From Pseudomonadota bacterium (lineage in GTDB: Bacteria; Desulfobacterota; Desulfovibrionia; Desulfovibrionales; Desulfovibrionaceae): a stretch of DNA of 64,000 nucleotides. The stretch spans positions 1 to 64,000 of the forward strand of contig JAEWQB010000020.1 in the NCBI GenBank assembly GCA_023460395.1, given 5' to 3'. Made by a program: the position numbers and the translations under genes. Below, one piece after another: positions 57,441-64,000 of the stretch; positions within the stretch are counted from its first letter, which is position 1, and every line of letters begins with the position of its first letter. The notes under the pieces are model-generated. The model saw nothing but the letters and a program-made list of their open reading frames with translations. It had not been told where the DNA came from and searched no databases.

Positions 57441-58111
57441 CTGCCGCCCGGCGCATTGCCGCCAAAGACCTGCGCCTGACTCTGGCGCGCGGCACTGGCT
57501 TAGTGCAGGCGTTGTTGCTCGGCCTGTTGCTCATTTTTGTATTCAGCCTGTCGCAGGAAGTGGGCGAAACTATGTCGCCGCAGGCCGCCGCCGCCATATT
57601 TTGGCTGGCATCGGCATTCTGTCAGGTGCTGGTGTTTAACACTCTGTTCGGGCTGGAAGAACAGAATGGCGCACGGTTTGGCCTTCTGCTCTCTCCCCTG
57701 CCGGTACAGGGAATCTGGCTTGGCAAAGCGCTGGGCGGCTTGCTTCTTCTCCTGTGCGCACAGTTGGTATTTTTGCCCGCCACCATTGTCTTTTTAGGCC
57801 AGACCCTGTCTGCGCAATGGGCAACCGGGCTGCTTGCGGTGCTTCTCACAGACATAGGCATGGTGCTGCTGGGAGCGCTCTTGGGAGCGTTGTCTCAGGG
57901 GCAAGCCGCCAAGGAGTCCCTGCTGTCTCTCATTTTATTCCCGTTGCTTATTCCGGTACTACTCGCCGGTATCCGCATCGGCGCGGCTGCGTTTTCCGGC
58001 GATCTGCCGGAAGGCACCGCCAACTGGCTAGGGCTTGCCGGGGCCTTTGACGCCCTGTTCGGTGCAACAGGGCTGATACTTTTCGGCTTTGTATACAGTG
58101 GCGAAGAATAA
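57434..58111 (+). CDS. ccmB: Haem exporter permease CcmB
   Basis: 225 residues with six membrane segments. It has the CcmB pattern: FSLSQEVGETMSPQAAAAIFW near 37, FNTLFGLEEQNGARFGLLLSP near 65, and SLILFPLLIPVLLAGIRI near 160. It partners CcmA (and CcmC) in haem delivery to CcmE. The start overlaps ccmA (ATGCTGA). Confidence 0.93.
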   Translation: MLTAARRIAAKDLRLTLARGTGLVQALLLGLLLIFVFSLSQEVGETMSPQAAAAIFWLASAFCQVLVFNTLFGLEEQNGARFGLLLSPLPVQGIWLGKALGGLLLLLCAQLVFLPATIVFLGQTLSAQWATGLLAVLLTDIGMVLLGALLGALSQGQAAKESLLSLILFPLLIPVLLAGIRIGAAAFSGDLPEGTANWLGLAGAFDALFGATGLILFGFVYSGEE

Positions 58112-58171
58112 CCCGCCACGCCGCCCCGACTTCACGAACAACCAACCGTGTTTTCGCAACAAGGATTGCTG

Positions 58172-58846
58172 ATGCGCGACACAAAAATCGCCCCGCTGGC
58201 CCTCTTCGCCGGTCTGGCCTTTGCCGCCTGCCAATATCTGATATTCGTGTACGCTCCGGTAGAAGCCACCATGGGGATTGTGCAGAAAATTTTCTATTTC
58301 CATCTTCCACTGGCATGGTGGGCGCTCATCAGTTTCGCCGTAGTTTTTGTGGCCTCCATTTTGTATTTAAAAACGCGCTCGTGGTTCTGGGATCATCTCG
58401 CCGGAGCCGGTGCGGAAATCGGTGTTCTTTTTAGCGGGCTGGCCCTTGTCACCGGCATGGTGTGGGGCAAACACAGTTGGGGTGTTTGGTGGACGTGGGA
58501 TCCGCGCCTGACCACCACCCTCATTATGTGGTTTGTCTACGCGGGATACCTTATCCTGCGCTCCATGTCCCTTTCCCGCGAGCGGCGGGCCGTGGTCTGC
58601 GCGGTTCTGGGTATTGCCGCGTTTGTGGACGTGCCCCTCGTATTTCTTTCCGCCCGCCTCTGGCGCTCCATCCACCCTGCGGTTTTTGCCGCCAAGGGCG
58701 GCGGTCTGGAATCGGAAATGAAGCTCACCGTAGTTCTCTGCGTACTCTGTTTCGGGTTTATCTGGCTGACCCTTACCGCCATTCGCACTCGTCAGTCCGC
58801 ACTTGACGACCGGCTGAATAGGTTAGCCTCCCATCAGGAAATATAA
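58172..58846 (+). CDS. ccmC: Haem exporter / CcmE loader CcmC
   Basis: 224 residues with six membrane segments. The WWD domain is KHSWGVWWTWDPRLTTTLIMW near 99-118. The axial histidines lie in YFHLPLAWWALIS near 44 and RSIHPAVF near 169. It attaches haem to CcmE. ATG 58172 has AAGGA upstream. The frame opens 24 bases earlier without a site. Confidence 0.95.
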   Translation: MRDTKIAPLALFAGLAFAACQYLIFVYAPVEATMGIVQKIFYFHLPLAWWALISFAVVFVASILYLKTRSWFWDHLAGAGAEIGVLFSGLALVTGMVWGKHSWGVWWTWDPRLTTTLIMWFVYAGYLILRSMSLSRERRAVVCAVLGIAAFVDVPLVFLSARLWRSIHPAVFAAKGGGLESEMKLTVVLCVLCFGFIWLTLTAIRTRQSALDDRLNRLASHQEI

Positions 58847-58876
58847 CGCCTGCAAGGCGTATAACAGGAGAGCGTT

Positions 58877-59014
58877 ATGGACAGTTCCCTCTGGTTGCTC
58901 ATGGCCAACGCCGCCGTCTGGATCGGCATGGGTGGCTATCTGTGCTTTCTCGGCGCTAATCAAAAACGGCTGGCAAGCCGCATACGCCAAATGGAGTTGC
59001 TGAAGAATGAATAA
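58877..59014 (+). CDS. ccmD: Haem exporter accessory protein CcmD
   Basis: 45 residues: one membrane helix (LMANAAVWIGMGGYLCFLG) and a charged C-terminus (RLASRIRQMELLKNE), the usual CcmD form. It aids release of holo-CcmE from CcmABC. CAGGAG lies seven bases before the ATG. It sits 30 bases after ccmC and its end overlaps the next gene by eight bases. Confidence 0.9.
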   Translation: MDSSLWLLMANAAVWIGMGGYLCFLGANQKRLASRIRQMELLKNE

Positions 59015-59576
59015 AGCCACCGTTACCGGCAGCCATAAACTGACACTTATCCTCGTTGGGCTTGGCCTGTGCGCCATGCTTGCGGCCTCCTTTTTTTACC
59101 GCACCACGCACCCCAGCCTGTCCCGCCCCGGACGGCAGGAAGCGGCGCAGCAGGCACCCGTGCAGGACGGCGATGAACTTGCCAACCTCATGGCTATGAT
59201 GCGTGAAAACCCGGATGATCCCGATGTGCTTAAGCATATCGCCGACCATTTCATCCGCGCGGAAGACTGGAACAGAGCGTCCTTCTTTGTGGAAAAGGCG
59301 CTGGTTATCACACCATCGGACCCGCAGGCTCTCTATATGTACGGCATAGTGCTCTTTAACCAAAAAAAGCACGCAGAAGCCGCAGCGACGTTTGAAAACC
59401 TGCTTGTCCAGCAGGACGATCCGTCCGCCCGGTACAATCTGGGTATTTTGTACAAGCACTTCCTCAAGCAGCCGGAAAAAGCGGCAGAGCATCTGAATGC
59501 CTTGCTGCAAAACGGGCAGGCGGATGAAGAAATGAAAGCGCGCGCTCGAAACGAGCTGGAAACACAGCACAAATAA
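59007..59576 (+). CDS. Membrane-anchored TPR protein of the ccm operon (CcmI/NrfG-like)
   Basis: 189 residues. One N-terminal membrane helix (LTLILVGLGLCAMLAASFFY) is followed by TPR helices facing the periplasm (NPDDPDVLKHIADHFIRAEDWNRA, PSDPQALYMYGIVLF, PSARYNLGILYKHFLKQPEKA). TPR proteins of System I (CcmI, NrfG) hold apocytochrome c for ligation, and the position at the end of ccmEFABCD suggests the same. Start ATG overlaps the ccmD stop. A hairpin terminator follows. Confidence 0.88.
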   Translation: MNKATVTGSHKLTLILVGLGLCAMLAASFFYRTTHPSLSRPGRQEAAQQAPVQDGDELANLMAMMRENPDDPDVLKHIADHFIRAEDWNRASFFVEKALVITPSDPQALYMYGIVLFNQKKHAEAAATFENLLVQQDDPSARYNLGILYKHFLKQPEKAAEHLNALLQNGQADEEMKARARNELETQHK

Positions 59577-59580
59577 ATTT

Positions 59581-59617
59581 CTGAACGGGCAGCATGGTTC
59601 TCATGTTGCCCGTTCAG
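59581..59617 (+). terminator. Terminator downstream of the ccm operon
   Basis: CTGAACGGGCA and its exact complement enclose a 15-base loop. The T tail is weak (CATTTATGATTT). Confidence 0.6.
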
Positions 59618-59629
59618 CATTTATGATTT

Positions 59630-59790
59630 ATAGGGGGGAATGCAACGCGGCGACATGGTCATAACGGTCTTTTCTTTTTCCCGCTGGTCTTGTGTCTCCC
59701 GTCTGGAAAGTACGTCTCTGCCCTACCTGCAAACCATGCCCCGTCAAATTCCACCTCGGAATAATGCGCTGTCAGTCAGCGCTTTTTTCT
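59630..59790 (+). ncRNA. Candidate small RNA with its own terminator
   Basis: A gene-free stretch ends in a textbook terminator: GCGCTG-TCAGT-CAGCGC (59766-59782) then six T. A possible promoter is TTGCCC (59607-59612) and TATAGG after 17 bases, giving a transcript of about 145 bases. The forward frames here are not protein-like. I recognise no known RNA family. Confidence 0.35.
59765..59790 (+). terminator. Rho-independent terminator upstream of guaB promoter
   Basis: A perfect 6-bp stem with TCAGT loop followed by TTTTTT. No gene ends just before it. Confidence 0.8.
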
Positions 59791-59913
59791 TATCCGCCGC
59801 TCCGCACGCCCCGCAGATTTTGGCCTGCCTCCCCCCTGCTCCGCCCTGTGCGCGCCGCCTTGCCCTCGGCATAGCCAGTCACAGGCAGCCAGCAGACAGA
59901 GGCACCAGTTCTG

Positions 59914-59943
59914 TTGACATCTCGCCCTGCGAGGCAGTATTAT
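59914..59943 (+). promoter_or_regulatory. Putative sigma-70 promoter of guaBA
   Basis: TTGACA (59914-59919) and TATTAT (59938-59943) separated by 18 bases. Transcription would start near 59950. Confidence 0.65.
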
Positions 59944-59949
59944 AGTAAA

Positions 59950-60191
59950 TTACACTTTTACATATTTGTAAATATGCCCTCTGCTTCCTTTCATCTCCGC
60001 GCGGTCATTCCGTCTCCGTCCACCGCGACCAGCCTGTGCTGGAACCGGCTACGGCGACACCGCGCGGGCGATTCACCTTGTGAACCGCCCCTTCCAGAGC
60101 GGGGAAGAACGGGCTAAGACCTCCGCGACGAGCGTCCTCGTCACCCAGGCCTTGAAATGATAGCCACACAAACCCTTGGGAGACCCACACA
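59950..60191 (+). other. Long structured 5' leader of guaB
   Basis: About 240 bases without a gene. A strong hairpin (GGGCGATTCAC, loop CTT, GTGAACCGCCC, 60066-60090, one mismatch) shares bases with a second possible helix (CCCC 60088-60091 with GGGG 60101-60104), so the two exclude each other. No known riboswitch class is recognised. Confidence 0.4.
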
Positions 60192-61649
60192 ATGAGCGAG
60201 ATCATCGGCAAGGCACTAACGTTTGACGACGTCCTTCTGCTGCCCGGATACTCCGAAGCCACGCCCGACATGGTGGACGTGAGCACCATGTTCACCCCGT
60301 CCATTCCGCTGAACATTCCGCTATGTTCCGCCGCCATGGACACCGTGACGGAATCGGAAATGGCTATCGCCATGGCGCGTAACGGCGGCATCGGCGTGGT
60401 TCACAAAAATATTTCACTGAAGCAGCAATGCCTTGAAGTTCAGAAGGTCAAAAAGTCCGAATCCGGCATGATCATCGACCCGGTGACCGTTGAACCGGAG
60501 CTGACCATCAAGCAGGCTCTGGACATCATGTCCACCTACAAAATCTCCGGTCTGCCTGTGCTGCGCGGAAAAGAGCTGGTAGGTATTCTGACCAACCGCG
60601 ACGTTCGCTTCGTGGAAGACCCGGAAACAACCAGAGTTTCCGACGTGATGACCAGCAAGCATCTGGTTACCGTTCCCGTGGGAACCACGCTGGAAGAAGC
60701 CAAACGGCACCTGCACGAATATCGCATCGAAAAACTCCTCGTGGTGGATGACCAGCGCCAGCTAAAGGGCATCATCACCATGAAAGACATCGACAAAGTG
60801 GTGAAATATCCCCATTCCGCCAAAGACGAAAACGGGCGCTTGCGCGTAGCCGCCGCGCTTGGAGTGGGCAAAGACTGCGAAATGCGCGCCCAAGCCCTGC
60901 TCAAAGCCGGTGCGGACGCACTGGTACTGGATTCCGCTCACGGACACTCGAAAAATATTCTGGACGCAGTGGCCCGCATCCGGGGCAGCTTCCCCAATGC
61001 GCAGATCGTGGCAGGCAATATCGCCACCTACGAAGGCGCTCTGGCTCTCTTCAAAGCCGGGGCAGACACGGTAAAAGTGGGCATTGGCCCCGGCTCCATC
61101 TGCACAACCCGCGTTGTAGCCGGTGTGGGCGTTCCCCAAATTACCGCCGTGCAGCAAGCCTGCCGGGCCGCGCGTGAAGTGGACGGCTGCATCATTGCCG
61201 ACGGTGGCATCAAATACTCCGGCGACATCGTTAAGGCGCTTGCAGTGGGCGCACAAACCGTGATGATGGGTTCCATCTTCGCCGGGACCGACGAATCGCC
61301 GGGGGAAACCGTGCTCTATCAGGGCCGCCGCTATAAAAACTACCGTGGCATGGGTTCCATAGACGCGATGAAGGCCGGCAGCTCTGACCGCTATTTTCAG
61401 GAAAAAAGCAAAAAGCTGGTTCCCGAAGGCATTGTGGGCCGCGTGCCCTACAAAGGCCCGGTTTCGGACACCATCCATCAACTCATCGGCGGCCTGCGTT
61501 CCGGCATGGGCTATGTGGGCGCAGCCACCATTATTCAGTTGGCTGACAAGGCCCGCATGGTGGAAATATCCGCTGCCGGTCTGCGCGAATCGCACGTGCA
61601 TGATGTGATCATCACCAAAGAAGCGCCCAACTATAAAATGGAAAACTAG
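60192..61649 (+). CDS. guaB: Inosine-5'-monophosphate dehydrogenase
   Basis: Oxidises IMP to XMP with NAD+, the committed step to GMP. The 485 residues form a TIM barrel with an inserted CBS pair (about 95-205; [31 protein letters not shown]). The catalytic Cys304 is in GPGSICTTR, and the flap and monovalent-cation regions ([16 protein letters not shown]) are present. GGGAG precedes the ATG. It is followed 32 bases later by guaA. Confidence 0.98.
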   Translation: MSEIIGKALTFDDVLLLPGYSEATPDMVDVSTMFTPSIPLNIPLCSAAMDTVTESEMAIAMARNGGIGVVHKNISLKQQCLEVQKVKKSESGMIIDPVTVEPELTIKQALDIMSTYKISGLPVLRGKELVGILTNRDVRFVEDPETTRVSDVMTSKHLVTVPVGTTLEEAKRHLHEYRIEKLLVVDDQRQLKGIITMKDIDKVVKYPHSAKDENGRLRVAAALGVGKDCEMRAQALLKAGADALVLDSAHGHSKNILDAVARIRGSFPNAQIVAGNIATYEGALALFKAGADTVKVGIGPGSICTTRVVAGVGVPQITAVQQACRAAREVDGCIIADGGIKYSGDIVKALAVGAQTVMMGSIFAGTDESPGETVLYQGRRYKNYRGMGSIDAMKAGSSDRYFQEKSKKLVPEGIVGRVPYKGPVSDTIHQLIGGLRSGMGYVGAATIIQLADKARMVEISAAGLRESHVHDVIITKEAPNYKMEN

Positions 61650-61681
61650 GGACTCGCGCCCGCCACAGATAAAGGACAACC

Positions 61682-63232
61682 ATGGACGCCATAAGCAAGG
61701 TCATCATTATCGACTACGGTTCGCAATTCACGCAGCTTATTGCCCGCCGCGTGCGCGAAGCCGGGGTTTACTCGGAAATTCACCCCTGTGTCGTCACCGC
61801 GCAGCAGGTGAAGGAGATGCAGCCCTCCGCCATTATTCTTTCCGGCGGTCCCTCCAGCGTGGGAGACGCAGACGCGCCAGCGCTTGATATGGACCTGCTG
61901 GAACTGGGTGTTCCCGTACTGGGAATATGCTACGGCATGCAGTTGCTGGCCCACTCCATGAACGGAGCACTCGCCAGTTCCGAAACTCGTGAATACGGCC
62001 CAGCCGACTTCCAGATACTTGAATCCTCCCCTCTTTTCTCTGGGCTGGACGCAGGCACGCCATCCCGCGTGTGGATGTCTCACGGCGATAAGGTAAAAAC
62101 CGCACCCGCCGGATTCTCCGTTATCGGACGCACCGCTACGTTGGATATCGCCGCCATGGCGGACGAATCCCGCCGGATATACGCGTTGCAGTTCCACCCG
62201 GAAGTACACCACTCCGTCAACGGCACCCGCATACTTACGAACTTCTTGTTCGGCATTGCCGGCCTGAAGGCCGACTGGACCATGTCCGGCTTCATTGACA
62301 GCGTCATTGAAGAAGTCCGGGCCACTGTGGGACCGGAAGGCAATGTGGTCTGCGGTCTTTCCGGGGGAATCGACTCCACGGTGGTAGCCGTGCTGCTGAA
62401 CAAAGCCATAGGGCACAGATTGCACTGCATTTTCGTGGATAACGGCCTCATGCGCGCGCAGGAAGTGGAAGAAGTCGCCGGGTTCCTGCGCCAGCACTTC
62501 GACCTGAATCTTACCGTGGTGGACGCCAGCGAGCGGTTCCTTTCCAAGCTCGCGGGCGTGGAAGACCCGGAACAAAAGCGAAAAATCATCGGCTACGAAT
62601 TCATTGATGTCTTTGATACCGAAGCGGCCCGTATTGAAAACGTGGCCTACCTCGCGCAGGGCACTCTCTATCCCGATGTTATCGAGTCCATTTCGCACAA
62701 AGGCCCCTCCGCCGTTATCAAAAGCCACCACAATGTGGGCGGTCTGCCGGAAACCATGAAGCTCAAGCTCATTGAGCCGTTGCGGGAGCTTTTCAAGGAC
62801 GAAGTGCGCAAAGTCGCCGTGGAACTGGGCATGCCCGATTCCATCGTCTGGAGGCACCCCTTCCCCGGTCCGGGCCTTGCAATTCGCGTAATTGGCGAAA
62901 TAACCCCCGGCAGACTGGAAATTCTCAGAAAAGCGGACAAGATCGTACAGAACGAGTTGACGGCATCGGGTTGGTATCGCAAAGTGTGGCAGGGATTTGC
63001 CGTGCTGCTGCCGCTGAAGACCGTGGGTGTAATGGGCGATGGTCGCACATACGAACACGTAATCGCCCTGCGCATCGTAGATAGCGTGGATGCCATGACG
63101 GCAGACTGGGTACGCATGCCCCCTGAAATACTGGAACGCATTTCCAGCCGCATTATCAACGAAGTTAAAGGCGTTAACCGCGTGGTGTACGATATCTCCT
63201 CGAAGCCACCGAGCACTATTGAATGGGAATAG
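61682..63232 (+). CDS. guaA: GMP synthase (glutamine-hydrolysing)
   Basis: Converts XMP to GMP using glutamine and ATP. The 516 residues comprise a class I amidotransferase domain (catalytic Cys83 in [10 protein letters not shown], His in [10 protein letters not shown]), the ATP pyrophosphatase P-loop [15 protein letters not shown] near 222 and the C-terminal dimerisation domain ending [15 protein letters not shown] precedes the ATG. It lies in one operon with guaB. Confidence 0.98.
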   Translation: MDAISKVIIIDYGSQFTQLIARRVREAGVYSEIHPCVVTAQQVKEMQPSAIILSGGPSSVGDADAPALDMDLLELGVPVLGICYGMQLLAHSMNGALASSETREYGPADFQILESSPLFSGLDAGTPSRVWMSHGDKVKTAPAGFSVIGRTATLDIAAMADESRRIYALQFHPEVHHSVNGTRILTNFLFGIAGLKADWTMSGFIDSVIEEVRATVGPEGNVVCGLSGGIDSTVVAVLLNKAIGHRLHCIFVDNGLMRAQEVEEVAGFLRQHFDLNLTVVDASERFLSKLAGVEDPEQKRKIIGYEFIDVFDTEAARIENVAYLAQGTLYPDVIESISHKGPSAVIKSHHNVGGLPETMKLKLIEPLRELFKDEVRKVAVELGMPDSIVWRHPFPGPGLAIRVIGEITPGRLEILRKADKIVQNELTASGWYRKVWQGFAVLLPLKTVGVMGDGRTYEHVIALRIVDSVDAMTADWVRMPPEILERISSRIINEVKGVNRVVYDISSKPPSTIEWE

Positions 63233-63282
63233 CGCCATATCCCGCGCTCCCCTGACCGCAACCTTCAATCAGGCGAAACTGC

Positions 63283-63690
63283 ATGTTCGGCATCGGTACT
63301 ACAGAAATACTGGTCATTCTGGTTGTGGCCCTGATCGTTCTCGGCCCTAAAAGCTTGCCTAAAATTGCCCGGACTCTGGGCAAGGGCATGGCGGAATTCC
63401 GTCGTGTTTCCACAGACTTCCAGCGCACTATCAATACTGAAATTGCGATGGACGACCACGAGAAACGCAAAAAGGAAGCCTCCAAACGGCTTTTTGACGA
63501 GGAAGAGCCTCCGGCACCCCCAAAAAAGAAGTCCACTGCGGCAAAATCGACAAAATCCGGCAAGGCGGCAAAAGCCAAAACAGCCGGAACCGCCAAGGCT
63601 TCCGGGGATCTCGCCGTGGCACCCGATCCGGTTGCCGAAGGAACGGACTCTGTGACGAAATCTCCTTCCCCAACGGGTGAACAGGCATGA
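63283..63690 (+). CDS. tatB: Sec-independent translocase protein TatB
   Basis: 135 residues. The start MFGIGTTEILVILVVALIVL with GPKSLPKIARTLGKGMAEFRR is the Tat A/B membrane helix, the Gly-Pro hinge and an amphipathic helix. The length, the Phe2 and Glu8 positions and the adjacent downstream gene favour TatB over TatA. The C-terminal third is Lys/Ala-rich and low-complexity. The Shine-Dalgarno site is weak. Its stop overlaps the next ATG (ATGA). Confidence 0.88.
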   Translation: MFGIGTTEILVILVVALIVLGPKSLPKIARTLGKGMAEFRRVSTDFQRTINTEIAMDDHEKRKKEASKRLFDEEEPPAPPKKKSTAAKSTKSGKAAKAKTAGTAKASGDLAVAPDPVAEGTDSVTKSPSPTGEQA

Positions 63691-64000
63691 GCGATCGCCC
63701 TAAGGAGACGCCGGAAACCGAAGACACTGTTTCCGCAGAACACGCCTCAAACGCTGCCGGTTCCCATACGGCGGCGGACTCCGGCATGACCGGAAAAGAC
63801 GCAGCATCCCTTTCCGGGGCGGCAGACGCCGCCCCGGAAGGGTCTTCTCTGCCTGTTCATCAGGGCGAAAACGCTTCCGACCAACTGGCACCCGCGGCAA
63901 CGGACGAAAGCGATGCCGGTTCAGAGAACACGGTTGCCCCCTCAGAGGTTGCCGCAGTTCCCACAGACGGCGATACCCCCACCGCGCCCGCTACCCCATC
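63687..64000 (+). CDS. tatC: Start of a gene following tatB, probably tatC (runs off the window)
   Basis: The frame begins MSDRPKETPETEDTVSAEH and stays open for 104 codons to the window end. The encoded part is acidic and low-complexity (Ala, Asp, Glu, Pro, Ser) with no membrane segment. tatC usually follows tatB, and some TatC proteins have long acidic N-terminal extensions. The symbol is therefore inferred from position only. The four-base overlap with tatB argues for one operon. Confidence 0.55.
   Translation, partial: MSDRPKETPETEDTVSAEHASNAAGSHTAADSGMTGKDAASLSGAADAAPEGSSLPVHQGENASDQLAPAATDESDAGSENTVAPSEVAAVPTDGDTPTAPATP

Noticed and set aside
61646..63268. A 540-codon open frame on the minus strand opposite guaA
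   Set aside because: It is the mirror of guaA, with no motif and no ribosome site, and arises from GC-rich third positions. The same holds for 60762-61679 opposite guaB.

Overview
The window reads as a chromosomal segment of a sulfate-reducing deltaproteobacterium of the Desulfovibrio type. The grounds are a CofD-like gene of the GAK family, a cysteine-type CcmE (C-x3-Y) in a ccmEFABCD cluster, membrane polyferredoxin genes, CIRCE-controlled groESL, and third codon positions rich in G and C. I see no prophage, insertion sequence, CRISPR array, rRNA or tRNA gene. Most of the segment is core genome with a few accessory genes.

Layout, left to right. (1) 1-3.6 kb: a chemoreceptor gene with a damaged 5' end, converging on a two-gene GAK-type unit. 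(2) 3.7-6.8 kb: phoB-pstB-phoU behind an 11-bp-phased Pho box, then an RNase D-like exonuclease. (3) 6.9-9.1 kb: an Fe-S electron-transfer pair (sulfite-reductase-like ferredoxin plus NapH/NosR-like membrane protein) with a CRP/FNR-type dyad upstream. (4) 9.3-14.8 kb: the ribosome, RNase P and membrane-insertion block rpmH-rnpA-yidD-yidC-jag-mnmE, all on the minus strand. (5) 15-19.1 kb: a FlgO-like exported protein, a lipoprotein, and groES-groEL. (6) 19.6-22.5 kb: gadC-gadB glutamate/GABA acid-resistance pair. (7) 22.7-33.4 kb: Uup, a second chemoreceptor with a Cys-rich tail, YajQ, a DEAD-box helicase, an APH-fold kinase, glucokinase and a CDF metal exporter. (8) 33.8-39.1 kb: a BMP-type (nucleoside) ABC importer next to gpt, a purine-salvage block. 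(9) 39.3-46.5 kb: an rRNA methyltransferase, three glycosyltransferases and a TrmH-like methylase. (10) 46.9-54 kb: an NhaD-type antiporter with a structured leader, a Ni/Co ECF importer (cbiMQO), waaF-gmhB for LPS heptose, and a CNNM-type protein. (11) 54.3-59.6 kb: cytochrome c maturation ccmEFABCD plus a TPR gene. (12) 60.2-64 kb: guaB-guaA, then tatB and the start of a gene that is probably tatC.

Pathways that connect within the window: nucleoside import, gpt, guaB and guaA all feed GMP. The ccm genes and the Tat genes serve the periplasmic cytochromes and redox enzymes that sulfate reducers depend on. waaF, gmhB and the glycosyltransferases concern the cell surface. PhoB, PstB and PhoU control phosphate.

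The most interesting signals are a family of 12-bp tandem repeats found inside the rlmL-like gene and next to the DEAD-box gene, the partial GAK unit, a terminator hairpin buried in the first codons of an ABC permease, paired operator-like dyads before ccmE, structured leaders before the antiporter and guaB, and a gene-free stretch before guaB that looks like a small RNA with its own terminator. CDS starts were chosen from Shine-Dalgarno position and family length, and often lie inside a longer open frame.
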